A stretch of 64,000 bases of DNA from Latescibacteria bacterium UBA6620 (GTDB taxonomy: Bacteria; Latescibacterota; UBA2968): assembly GCA_002433075.1 (NCBI GenBank), contig DJHM01000015.1:131460-195459 (forward strand), given 5' to 3'. Positions 7,563 through 16,202 of the stretch are shown one piece after another. Position numbers and translations under genes: made by a program. The notes beneath the pieces were generated by a model, which saw only the letters and a list, made by a program, of their open reading frames with translations, was not told where the DNA came from and made no database searches. Each line of letters starts with the position of its first letter. Positions within the stretch are counted from its first letter, which is position 1.

Positions 7563-8990
7563 TCACTTCAGCAGCAGCATTTTCTGCGTGGCCGAGAAAG
7601 CGCCGGCCTCAACCTTGGCGATGTAGACGCCGCTACCGACGCCACGACCGAGGTTGTCACGTGCATCCCACTGAATCGTGTATCGACCCGCAGCCTTAGT
7701 GTCTGCGATCAGCCGGCGAACTTCCTGGCCGAGCGCATCGTAGATCACGATGGAGACGGTGGCTTCCGACGGAAGGTCGTAAGCGATCGTTGTGCTGGGG
7801 TTGAACGGATTCGGATAGATGCTCGTCGCAAATTCACTAGGGAGATCCAGGAAACGTGCACCCAGGATCACCTCGATCGGGCTGGTCTGTGTGATCCGAC
7901 CGTCCAGATCGATCTGCTCGAGCCGGTAGTAGACCAGTTCGACTGTCGGTACGGCTTCGTCGGAGAAGGCATAAGGAATCACCGCATCCGACGTTCCGGC
8001 ACCCGGAATCAGCTCACTGATCGGCGTATACGTCACACCGTCTTCGCTACGAAGGACCCGCCAGCCAGCGTTGTTCGTCTGCGAGAGGGTCGTCCAATTC
8101 AGCACGACCATCTCTTCAAGGATCTCTCCGCCGAACGCTGCGAGCTCAGCGGGCGAAATGCCGCTGAACGCCAGAGAGGCTGTCCCGATCTCCGTGCCAC
8201 CGACCGAGCCCACGATGGTAACCGTCGAGTTAGCGCCACTGGCTACCACGGAAACCGTCTCAGTCGCTCCCGCTGCCGTGATGGTCACAGTTGACGTGCC
8301 TTCCCCTACCTCCGTGCCACCAACAGTGGCCGTAGCAGAGAGGTCCGAACTGTTCTCTACGGTAACGGTGAGAGTAACGACATCACCGGCCGTTAGGTTC
8401 GAAATCGTGACATCACCCGATGCGCTGGAACTGCCGCCGGAGTCGATCGGATCCGCAGGGCCACTGAGTTCCGGTCCCGGAGGAGCCTGGTTGAACGTCA
8501 ACTCGACGGTCACACCTTCGAGCGACAGTATATCCTGAGTTCCGCCAGCGTCAGCCACAGTAAACTCGGTCAGCGTGATCGAGAATTCCGTTTCCGCCGT
8601 GACACCATCCTGGGGCATGAACGTTACGGCGCCCAAAAACCCATCAGCGCCAATCGTCGCCGGGGCGAAGGCTGCCAGAGCAACAGAGTTATCCTGCGGA
8701 ATGGCCAGGGGAAAGAGCGGAGCCGTAGCGCCCGTCAACTTCACCTGAGCAGCATCGAGATTAAAGCTGATGTTCACACCCGCAACTGTCGAAGCAATAC
8801 CTGACGCGAAGAGCTCCACGTCGAATGGAGTTCCCGCAACGACAGCTGTTTTGTTCGTTACACCGTCATTCGTGCTGTTTCCGGCTTCCAAATCCAATGC
8901 CGGCACCGCGGCCGCGTTGGGCCCCTGTGCGTGCGCACTGTGCACCAGGAAAAGCAGGACGGCTAAAGCCTTCATGCCTTTTTTCATCAT
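7563..8990 (-). CDS. Secreted cohesin-like protein with FlgD/type-A sorting tail
   Basis: 475 aa. The signal peptide (KKGMKALAVLLFLVHSAHAQ) is followed by a cohesin-like beta domain (about 40-165: FDVELFASGIASTVAGVNIS type strands), a Gly/Ser-rich linker, Thr/Val-rich Ig-like strands (about 190-275), a segment NWTTLSQTNNAGWRVLRSEDG typical of FCB surface proteins, and a C-terminal FlgD-Ig-like tail: YPNPFNPSTTIAYDLP, IYDALGQEVRRL, GVYIAKV, ending KMLLLK. Such tails mark export/cell-surface attachment, as in type IX-like substrates. It lies 97 bp downstream of the 1609-aa surface gene and is probably co-transcribed. Confidence 0.85.
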   Translation of the reverse strand: MMKKGMKALAVLLFLVHSAHAQGPNAAAVPALDLEAGNSTNDGVTNKTAVVAGTPFDVELFASGIASTVAGVNISFNLDAAQVKLTGATAPLFPLAIPQDNSVALAAFAPATIGADGFLGAVTFMPQDGVTAETEFSITLTEFTVADAGGTQDILSLEGVTVELTFNQAPPGPELSGPADPIDSGGSSSASGDVTISNLTAGDVVTLTVTVENSSDLSATATVGGTEVGEGTSTVTITAAGATETVSVVASGANSTVTIVGSVGGTEIGTASLAFSGISPAELAAFGGEILEEMVVLNWTTLSQTNNAGWRVLRSEDGVTYTPISELIPGAGTSDAVIPYAFSDEAVPTVELVYYRLEQIDLDGRITQTSPIEVILGARFLDLPSEFATSIYPNPFNPSTTIAYDLPSEATVSIVIYDALGQEVRRLIADTKAAGRYTIQWDARDNLGRGVGSGVYIAKVEAGAFSATQKMLLLK

Positions 8991-9037
8991 CTTCGTTCCT
9001 TCCGTTAAGCTTGCTTTTCTATTTCCTGGCTGTTGGA

Positions 9038-9086
9038 AGCGGGAGCCAGACGAGGTCTGGCTCCCGCTCCGGTACTGGTGCCGGAG
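9038..9086 (-). other. Two adjacent stable hairpins between the surface-protein genes
   Basis: 9038-9068 is a perfect 14-bp inverted repeat with a 3-nt loop; 9067-9086 is a second 6-bp hairpin that touches the stop codon of the 1609-aa gene. Neither has a T-run in the transcription direction, so they look less like an intrinsic terminator than like an mRNA 3'-end protector or processing site that sets the ratio of the two surface proteins. This role is inference. Confidence 0.6.
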
Positions 9087-12000
9087 TTACTTCAGCAGCA
9101 TCAGCTTCTTGACGTCTTGGAATCCGCTGCTACGGATTTCGTAGAAGTAGATTCCACTTGAGACTGATACTCCCCTATCGTCCGTGCCGTTCCACCTGAC
9201 CGTGTACCGACCTGCCGACTGCGGCTCAGCGACGAGCGTGCGGACTACCTGGCCAACCACATTGTAAATGCGGAGGCTGACGTTCGTCCCTTCAGCGAGG
9301 TTGTACTTGATCGTGGTTTCTGGGTTGAACGGGTTCGGGAAGTTCTGCAACAGAGCGAACTCTGTCGGGGTGCTCTCGACACTCAAACTTCCAAGAGTGA
9401 CGACCGGGTTCGAGAGCTGTTCGTGGTCAAAGACCACACCGTCAGCGATTTCGAACCGGGCGTTCTCTTCGAATTCACGGAGCACCCTGAAGGTGAGGCT
9501 CACCACTTCGCCGTGACCCGAAACCGGCGCGCCGTCGACGACCGCGTTAGCGACCATCAGCTGGCCTGCCTCTTCGAGGTGGGCGAGTAACAGTGGTGTC
9601 TCAGCACCGCCCGACTTCAAGAGATCCTGCTCGGCGGGCACGGATTCGACATACTCGAAGTTCTCCGTGTCGTAGAGCAGCTCGAAGCCAAAGCCGTTCA
9701 GCGCGGCTGCGTTGGACAGACTGACGTTGACTGTCACGGTCTGACCAGTGAGCACCTTGCTGTCACTGAGGCTGAGAGCGAGTTCGACGTTGTCGTTTAC
9801 GCCTGGCAGCTGCGGCGTCGGGATAATCTTCGTCCCTGCCGGAGCAACCGCTTCACGGTTGAACGCGCCTGCGAAGGCGAGGAAGTCCGTGAAGTCAACG
9901 ATTTCGTCGTCGTTCAAGTCTGCCTGGAGCAGGAAGCCGGCTTCACCCTTCGACTTACTGAACGCCCCCGCGAATCCGAGGAAGTCGTCAAAGTCCTGCG
10001 TGAGGGGTGTAGCACCGCCCAGGATAATGATGTAGACCGGCTCACCATCAGCGGTGAGGAACGGCTGCCGCGCAGCGAGAAGCGCAACATTGAGCTGGTC
10101 ACCAGTGGTGACGTTGTCGAGGTCTGCTGCGTCGATGCGGTAGATCACGTTGGAAACACCCGGGACCTCTTCATCGACGAAGGTGGTTTTGCCAGCGTCG
10201 AGCGTGGTGAGGAGCGTAAGCGATTCTGTGCTCTCGCCTCTCCACACTTCGTAGCGATCCACACCGGCGATCGGAATCGAGTAGCCAAGATAGCTCATCG
10301 TCCCAACCACACGGTCGTCACTCGAAACCTTCCACTCGAGGCTGACGTTGGCGCCGTCAAACGTACCTCCAGCACCTTCAACAGCGGCGGGCGGCAGATC
10401 GTCGATGGCCTTCACGGGCTCCTCTGTGAGCGTGGTGGCCGACGAAACAATCTGACTGCTCTGCGTGCGGATGCTCTGCGGAATCGTCTTCGTTCCACCG
10501 ACCAGCGCAGCAAAGTCGATGTCGAGCGCGGCGAACCCAAGGTCCTTCTGGTCGCCGATGATCGACTTCACGTAGTCCTTAGAGGGCGCGAAGACCTGGC
10601 CGAGTTCCTCTGTGGAGAGGACACGGTTCGGATCGACGCCCAGGAAGGACACCATATTCTGAACAAGCTGCTTCGTAAACACGCGCTTCGATGCCGATGT
10701 CTGACTCGAGGAAGAACCACCGCGCTCAGCTGCGATGCCCCAGGTAGACGCGATACCGTCGAGCGTGGGAACGACGTGGCGTCCGATATCATCTCCATCT
10801 GTAACGGCGTCGAATGTCGCCCACGGAACCATCTTAGGTGTCGGGTCGATAGCAACGAGGTTGCCATCGGCATCGAGACCCGATGAGACCGTAACTTCGC
10901 GATAGAGACGATATTGGGAAACAGAACCTTCGACTCCAGTGAAGGAGACCACCACAAACCCGCCCTGATCACCCGAGCCATCAGCACCCTTGTAGTCTTG
11001 GACAAGCAAGGTAGCTGGGGCAGTGAGTGCAACTTCTGGCGTTGGAAGCGTTTCGCCAGCGGCCACAAATGTCAGTGACGCACTCGAACCGGTCGCCTCC
11101 AGATACTTCGTCGCTGCAGTGACATCATAGTTCGTGGTGTCACCATCGGCGTTGTAGGTTCGAACACTGATGATTAGACCATCACCACCGCGATCAGGTG
11201 CAACTGCCGTGAATGACGTTCCGCCTTCGGCGACTGCCTGCGGGCCCTGTGGGACCTGGGCATCACCCATGTTTGCAGAGAATTCAACAAAAATCTCTGC
11301 AAGCACGTTGGAACTGTCGATTTTCGAAGCAAGCAGATTCAGGGAATCGCTGGCAGCAGGGTTGGCTGCAGTCCCACCCGCCTGTACGATCCTCTTGGCG
11401 CTGGGGTTACCGAATTCGTCTGTGGGCTGCACGCTGACGGTGAAGTCACCGCCAACGCCAGTGGTCTCGACGCCATCTTCCATCACCTTCACTGCATAGG
11501 CACGGAAGTCAGCAGCTTCGACACTCAGCGTGTCGGCTGTCTGACCGTCGAAATCAACAGCCGTTCCGGTCATCTGCTCGACCACGACTACGAACTTATC
11601 AATGGTTCCCGTCGACTTCACGGTCACCGTCCGAACGCCGAGATTCCAGCCTTCCGCGTCGAGCGCGGCCGTGCCGTCACCGTTGTCCGTCACGCCCGTA
11701 CCCGCGATCGTGAACTTGGTGTGTGCGGCCTTCTTCGAAGACGCAATCTCTGCGATGCGAAGTGTAGCCGCCGCATCGTGGGTTACAGCTTTGATTGTCG
11801 TACTGGCGCTGGCAGAGAGTGCGCTGTCCTTGGCCGTAATCGTCAAACTGAGGGCCTGACCAGCGACGACGGCCTTGTTCGCCTGCACCACCAGGAACTC
11901 GTCTGCATCCGGGTTCTGGAAATCGGCGTCGTAGGTCAGGGTCTGTGCCGTCGTGATGCTCACGTTACCTGCCAGGTCACGCTGGAATATCTGCAGCACG

Positions 12001-13916
12001 TACTGTTTTTCGGACGTCAGCGTATCCGACAGCGTGACCATGAACGGACCTGTCAAGTCGGCCAAAGCGGCATCACCCGGGGAAACCCGGACGACAGAAG
12101 TGACCGGTGATACGGCCGTCTTCTGGACATACTGAACAGCGAGCGAATCCAAAGCTTCGGACAGCTCGACGAGAGGGTTTGCCGTGTCTCCGTTTACGGT
12201 CGGAGCACTCGAATTGGCCGGATCCGTCGGAGCACCAGCCGTCGTCGGGAAGACACTCCGGAACTGCGGTGGGAAACCGTCAAATTTCACGCCAGCCTGA
12301 GTATCCGTGCCCTTGTTACCCACACTGTCCTTTACGGTGATCGTGAAATCACCCGTATGACCAGCACTGTCCGAGAAGTTGAGCAGGAATCCACCGCTCA
12401 GATCATAGGTTGCGTTGGTTTTAGCGACCAATGCCGTAACCTGAGCTGCGGCGGCTGAGGTGTCATACTCCGTCTTCGAGGTCTTGTACTTGATATCGAT
12501 CGAAGTAACACCCTCGGAAACCTTGAACTCGGCCGGATTCAGGTTGAACGTGGTAGATGTGGCTGCCGTTCCATCCGTCAGGTTCGTAATCGAAAGACTG
12601 GAGGATGTTATGAGAGCCGTGAAGCGACTGCTATCCTTCAGCGCGCCCACAGCCTGCTTTGCCGCGGCGACCTTGGGTCGGGCGGTCGTAATCGACGGAT
12701 TCGTGAGATCCATCACGTGAATGATCGGATCGGTCACAGGATCCGGCGTCAGGCTGTCCTCATCAGAGGAGTGGCTCAAGTTGCCGGCGCGATCCTCCAG
12801 GAACGCGGCTGCAACGATGCGTCGGTTGTCCCCGACATACTTGGGGTCACCCGAAGCCTTCGACAGGGTTTGGAGTATGGACTCTGAAAGTACAACAGAG
12901 TCAGCTACCGCGCCCGTCAGCAATTCATTGAATGTGAACGTGAAACTGACGATGGCACTGTCAGCAGCGTTTCCAGCAACCACGTCAACAGGATCGGCAA
13001 TGTAAAGAATACCCGTCGAGCCCGAAGGCGGGTTGGTCACTGAGAAACTGCCCTTAAGCGTGTCGCCCGTGCCGAAGGCCTGACGAGGCACGTTGTCATT
13101 GCCTGTCGCGCCTACAACATCAGGATTCCCACCCGTGTGGCCGTCGTCGGCAATCTGGGAAGCGTCCGTCGTCCAGGTTGAAGTCGGGAAGCGCTGGTTA
13201 CCCTTGGTGGAACCAATGGTATCAGCATTGACACCCGTTCCACCGACTGTGTTGTCATCACCGAGATCGATATCCTCATCGATCTTGACGCTCGAGATCG
13301 AACCGACAGGTCGGTTCGAGTCAAGGCCGAACACCACGCCGTCACCCTCGTAACCGAAGGAGGTTCCATTCGTATCCGTTCCGACGGTCAGGGTTGTGGT
13401 GCGCAGGTTGTTGAAGGCTGCTTCGGTCGATCCATTAGCGACCTTTGCAACAACGGCCAGGTTCGCCGTGCTGACTTCAGCGCCAGAAGTGGCCGTGATG
13501 GTCCACGTGAAGGTAACTTTCTTGAAAGAACTCTCACCATCGACATCCTTCTGGGCAGCTGTGACAGCGGCCGAACCGTTCAGGTTTTTCACGAACTCGG
13601 TGCCTGAAGCAGCCGTCTGCGCGCCGCTATTACGAATCGCAACACCATCGTTCATCGTCGACGTAATCACGCCTGCCGTCAGTGACGTATCCGCCACAAT
13701 AGCGACGACGATATCGTCGGGGGCGATGGTCGTGAGATAATGAACTTCGACCTCAATCTTATCGCCGATGCCCGCGAACGAACCGTTCGAGGGTTTGGTC
13801 ACACGAAGACGGACGCCGTCGTTGTCGCCCAGAATCGTCTGAGCAGACACGGTGCTGGGAAGCACGGCGAACATCAGTGCAACCAGCAGAAGGCTTCCAA
13901 TTTTCTTGAGGGTCAT
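9087..13916 (-). CDS. Giant secreted surface protein with dockerin, cohesin and FlgD-like modules
   Basis: 1609 aa. The signal peptide ends ...STVSA-Q (about residue 25). It is followed by a long run of Thr/Val/Asp-rich Ig/cadherin-like strands (about 30-1000), a fibronectin-like region with RLYREV (about 1020) and a second with DRYEVWRGE (about 1220), two dockerin/EF-hand-like repeats (DFDDFLGFAGAF and ADLNDDEIVDFTDFLAFAG, about 1300-1340), a cohesin-like domain (about 1375-1500), and a C-terminal tail with NPFNPETTIKYNL, IYNVVGQVVRTL, GIYFYEI and KKLMLLK. Size, strong promoter and long structured leader suggest an abundant surface or S-layer-like protein. No catalytic domain recognised. Confidence 0.85.
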   Translation of the reverse strand: MTLKKIGSLLLVALMFAVLPSTVSAQTILGDNDGVRLRVTKPSNGSFAGIGDKIEVEVHYLTTIAPDDIVVAIVADTSLTAGVITSTMNDGVAIRNSGAQTAASGTEFVKNLNGSAAVTAAQKDVDGESSFKKVTFTWTITATSGAEVSTANLAVVAKVANGSTEAAFNNLRTTTLTVGTDTNGTSFGYEGDGVVFGLDSNRPVGSISSVKIDEDIDLGDDNTVGGTGVNADTIGSTKGNQRFPTSTWTTDASQIADDGHTGGNPDVVGATGNDNVPRQAFGTGDTLKGSFSVTNPPSGSTGILYIADPVDVVAGNAADSAIVSFTFTFNELLTGAVADSVVLSESILQTLSKASGDPKYVGDNRRIVAAAFLEDRAGNLSHSSDEDSLTPDPVTDPIIHVMDLTNPSITTARPKVAAAKQAVGALKDSSRFTALITSSSLSITNLTDGTAATSTTFNLNPAEFKVSEGVTSIDIKYKTSKTEYDTSAAAAQVTALVAKTNATYDLSGGFLLNFSDSAGHTGDFTITVKDSVGNKGTDTQAGVKFDGFPPQFRSVFPTTAGAPTDPANSSAPTVNGDTANPLVELSEALDSLAVQYVQKTAVSPVTSVVRVSPGDAALADLTGPFMVTLSDTLTSEKQYVLQIFQRDLAGNVSITTAQTLTYDADFQNPDADEFLVVQANKAVVAGQALSLTITAKDSALSASASTTIKAVTHDAAATLRIAEIASSKKAAHTKFTIAGTGVTDNGDGTAALDAEGWNLGVRTVTVKSTGTIDKFVVVVEQMTGTAVDFDGQTADTLSVEAADFRAYAVKVMEDGVETTGVGGDFTVSVQPTDEFGNPSAKRIVQAGGTAANPAASDSLNLLASKIDSSNVLAEIFVEFSANMGDAQVPQGPQAVAEGGTSFTAVAPDRGGDGLIISVRTYNADGDTTNYDVTAATKYLEATGSSASLTFVAAGETLPTPEVALTAPATLLVQDYKGADGSGDQGGFVVVSFTGVEGSVSQYRLYREVTVSSGLDADGNLVAIDPTPKMVPWATFDAVTDGDDIGRHVVPTLDGIASTWGIAAERGGSSSSQTSASKRVFTKQLVQNMVSFLGVDPNRVLSTEELGQVFAPSKDYVKSIIGDQKDLGFAALDIDFAALVGGTKTIPQSIRTQSSQIVSSATTLTEEPVKAIDDLPPAAVEGAGGTFDGANVSLEWKVSSDDRVVGTMSYLGYSIPIAGVDRYEVWRGESTESLTLLTTLDAGKTTFVDEEVPGVSNVIYRIDAADLDNVTTGDQLNVALLAARQPFLTADGEPVYIIILGGATPLTQDFDDFLGFAGAFSKSKGEAGFLLQADLNDDEIVDFTDFLAFAGAFNREAVAPAGTKIIPTPQLPGVNDNVELALSLSDSKVLTGQTVTVNVSLSNAAALNGFGFELLYDTENFEYVESVPAEQDLLKSGGAETPLLLAHLEEAGQLMVANAVVDGAPVSGHGEVVSLTFRVLREFEENARFEIADGVVFDHEQLSNPVVTLGSLSVESTPTEFALLQNFPNPFNPETTIKYNLAEGTNVSLRIYNVVGQVVRTLVAEPQSAGRYTVRWNGTDDRGVSVSSGIYFYEIRSSGFQDVKKLMLLK

Positions 13917-13997
13917 TACACCTCTCCTTGAAGTGGATAACTCAAAGGCAAAAAAGTCGTATTCGAGCCCATAGAGTCACTGCTGGAACTATTACTC

Positions 13998-14039
13998 GCT
14001 CTCACAGCCGACCCTGTCTGACCAGGGTGTCGTGAGAGC
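13998..14039 (-). other. Nested stem-loop in the 5' leader of the giant surface gene
   Basis: An outer 8-bp inverted repeat (13998-14005 with 14032-14039, GCTCTCAC/GTGAGAGC) encloses an inner 5-bp repeat (14012-14016 with 14023-14027, CCCTG/CAGGG). It lies about 82 nt before the ATG at 13916. It could stabilise the mRNA or act as a regulatory element; no known riboswitch consensus recognised. Confidence 0.65.
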
Positions 14040-14315
14040 CGGTCGTTCATTGCGATAACATCCCTCCCTTCCTTAGTGTTTTTTTCCTGCATGCATTAAA
14101 AATACTTACTTTTCGCTATTTGTTTTCTTTTTGAATCTTACTTACTGTTTTTAAATCACTTAACCCTGGTCCCGGCTTAACCTCCCCTTGATGACACTAC
14201 ACATTTAAACCCAACAAAGAGAAACGCCTTCGCCTCTGGCGCTGCGGGCGCAAGTCGTTGTTTTTTTGACACTTATATCCAAAATTCTCGCAACTGTGTC
14301 CAAAGTGACGGCCTA

Positions 14316-14344
14316 AGTATACGGATAGCAAAATGGGCTGTCAA
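14316..14344 (-). promoter_or_regulatory. Near-consensus sigma-70 promoter of the giant surface gene
   Basis: Minus strand TTGACA (14339-14344), 17-bp spacer, TATACT (14316-14321). This is the best promoter match seen in the window. The predicted start is near 14309, giving a leader of about 390 nt. Confidence 0.75.
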
Positions 14345-14444
14345 GCTAATTCTCGGTGATCCAAATCACGTATGCAAACGCATTTACCACGCTTTTTGAC
14401 GAACGGAATCAGGCCGAAATTTTCACCATCCAGGAACAGATTTC

Positions 14445-15056
14445 TCACTGATTCAGGCGTCCGATTTCGTCTCTGATCCTAGCAGCCTCTTCGTAATCTT
14501 CATCCGAAACGGCTTTCTTTAGCCGACCCTTGAGAGACACTAGCAAAGCGTCTCCGTCGGGTACTACCTCAGGGAGAGCCTCGACGGTTTCGGTCTCCTG
14601 ATCGGGTTCCTCACCCCAGATCGCAGGTCCGTCCTCGCCTTCAATGGTCAATCCCGCTTCCTGAATCACCTGAGGATCGGCAAAAATAGGCGCCTCGACG
14701 CGTAGAGCGAGCGCAATTGCGTCACTCGGCCGCGAATCAATGGTGAAGGAACCATCCGTCCCAGAAAGCGTAATCTCTGCAAAGAAAGTGTCGTCCTTGA
14801 GGGCATTGATGACGATGCGATCGACCTTCGCGCCGACCTGTTCAACCACCTGGCGCATCAGATCGTAGCATATTGGCCGGGGTGGCGGTTCGTTGTAGAT
14901 CTCCATGTAGATAGCCGTCGCTTCGAAGTTGCCTATTGAAATCGGCAGGAACATTCGCTGCTCCTTGTCTTTGAGCCAGACGAGCGGTCTGTTGCTGTTG
15001 GGCTCCGGGGCGACCCCCACAACCTCCATTTCGACGATTTCAGTTCCTTCAGCCAA
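14445..15056 (-). CDS. Bifunctional nuclease family (DUF151) protein with UVR motif
   Basis: 203 aa. The DUF151/BFN domain covers about residues 1-140: VEMEVVGVAPEP, LKDKEQRMFLPISIGNFEA, the conserved RPICYDL and TIDSRPSDAIALALR. A C-terminal UvrB/UvrC-type UVR helix pair ends the protein (LKKAVSDEDYEEAARIRDEI). BFN proteins have reported DNase/RNase activity and UVR motifs mediate protein contacts. The open frame extends to 15293, but I place the start at TTG 15056 (AGGGGAAG upstream) because the extra N-terminal residues look unlike the family and a promoter match lies inside that stretch. Confidence 0.85.
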   Translation of the reverse strand: MAEGTEIVEMEVVGVAPEPNSNRPLVWLKDKEQRMFLPISIGNFEATAIYMEIYNEPPPRPICYDLMRQVVEQVGAKVDRIVINALKDDTFFAEITLSGTDGSFTIDSRPSDAIALALRVEAPIFADPQVIQEAGLTIEGEDGPAIWGEEPDQETETVEALPEVVPDGDALLVSLKGRLKKAVSDEDYEEAARIRDEIGRLNQ

Positions 15057-15097
15057 CAGACTTCCCCTTTGAACGTTCGCAACCAACGACTTTGGGC

Positions 15098-15127
15098 AAT
15101 ATAAGACCACAAATCCGCGACGCGCAA
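15098..15127 (-). promoter_or_regulatory. Candidate promoter of the bifunctional nuclease gene
   Basis: Minus strand TTGCGC (15122-15127), 18-bp spacer, TATATT (15098-15103); predicted start near 15091, about 35 nt before the TTG start at 15056. It supports the short form of the protein. Confidence 0.45.
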
Positions 15128-15213
15128 GCGGTCCGTGGATATGGAATTGCAACTCCCACACGGTCCCCTTACATTCATCCACACCCACTCGATCTGTAAA
15201 TGAAAGGCCCTGA

Positions 15214-16141
15214 ATGAAGCGTTGGATCCTGGTTCTCCTCCTGCTGGTCGCCAGACACGGGACCGCGCTTTCCGATGTCCCTTTACTCATCAACTAACAG
15301 GGACAACTCACCGGGACGTCAGGGGCCGAAGTTGAACTTACGTTTCGACTCTTTCCGACGGATTCTGGCGGAGAGTCCCTATGGGAGGAAACACACACCG
15401 TCGCGACCTCAGGCAGTGGATTCAGTGTGTTGCTTGGCAGCCTGCTCCCACTGCCCGATGCAGTGTTCGAGTCGGAGAATCTGTAACTGTCGCTCTCAAC
15501 CGAGGACGAGGAGCTGGTTCCCAGACAGCGGATCGTCAGCGTGATTTTCTCAATGAAGGCAGGAGTGGCGGAGAATGTCACCCCGAGCACCATCACGCCA
15601 TCGGCCATTCAACTCATCGATGGACAGGGATTGTGGAACTCGGAAGGCCTCGAGACGGGGACCCTCAAGGTGGACAGCCTCGTGGTTGGAGAGACCCCAG
15701 TCATCAACAGCAGCGCAACCTGGGTGGGACCCTCCCAACCAGCCCAGTCCACAAGACTATACACGATCGTTGTTCTGGATTTTGAGGGGATGTTGTCTTC
15801 TTCGATCAGGATTTCTAGTCCGTCGGTTTCGATCAGTTCATCGATGTCGAGGGACCCGTCACACTTGAGTTCGATTGCGCCTTCAACTGGCCGCGAATTT
15901 TCCTTTCGAGGTTCGAATGGCCTACAAGCAGGTCGCACCGGACAATCTCAATCTCGGGCCCATCGGCTCGATTGCGGCAGGGTTACCCGCACCAACCCGT
16001 GACAGAATCGGCACCACGGTCCAAAGCTACGGAGTTCTCAGGGACGTCCAGACTGGGAACTACCGGGTCTGGGTTGAGGGTCACGGTGATTCGAATGTGA
16101 CCGTCATCCGGGGACAGATCGTGGTCAAGTACTACAGGTAG
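15214..16141 (+). pseudogene. Decayed secreted-protein gene (two in-frame TAA, later frameshift)
   Basis: The ATG at 15214 (AAAGG 6 nt upstream) opens a signal peptide MKRWILVLLLLVARHGTALS. The same frame then reads LLIN-stop-QGQLTGTSG (TAA 15295), VELTFRLFPTDSGGESLWEE, FSVLLGSLLPLPDAVFESENL-stop-LSLST (TAA 15484) and LVPRQRIVSV. That is the widespread secreted module INYQGxLTD..FSVxLG..LYLxxxV..LTPRQRLxSVPYA, with TAA at two positions where Tyr is usual. Frame 1 continues to about 15740; the terminal segment MAYKQVAPDNLNLGPIG...VVKYYR (to 16141) is in another frame, so at least one indel occurred. Best read as a pseudogene; recoding is the alternative. Confidence 0.7.
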
Positions 16142-16202
16142 GCTGAAGCCGCGTTAAATCGTTCAACACAACAAGCACACAGTAGGGAATCGGAACAAAG
16201 CC

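Larger units (their letters stand above)
13917..14444 (-). promoter_or_regulatory. Long AT-rich leader region of the 1609-aa gene
   Basis: This 528-bp gene-free stretch is clearly more AT-rich than its flanks (poly-T tracts near 14081 and 14260). It holds the promoter at 14316-14344 and, from its predicted start, an untranslated leader of about 390 nt containing the nested hairpin at 13998-14039. No convincing reading frame is present. I did not see a clear terminator for the bifunctional-nuclease gene that ends at 14445. Confidence 0.7.

Noticed and set aside
15057..15293. N-terminal extension of the bifunctional nuclease frame
   Set aside because: The extra 79 residues are unlike the family, contain a promoter match, and a TTG with RBS exists at 15056.
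15214..15540. Reassignment of TAA to Tyr as a genome-wide code change
   Set aside because: Other clear genes here, such as pup and rpsF-block neighbours, use TAA as a terminal codon, and the same locus also shows a frameshift.
15609..15938. 109-codon open frame on the minus strand over the decayed gene
   Set aside because: No RBS or family features, and the plus strand carries recognisable signal-peptide and RQR-module sequence.
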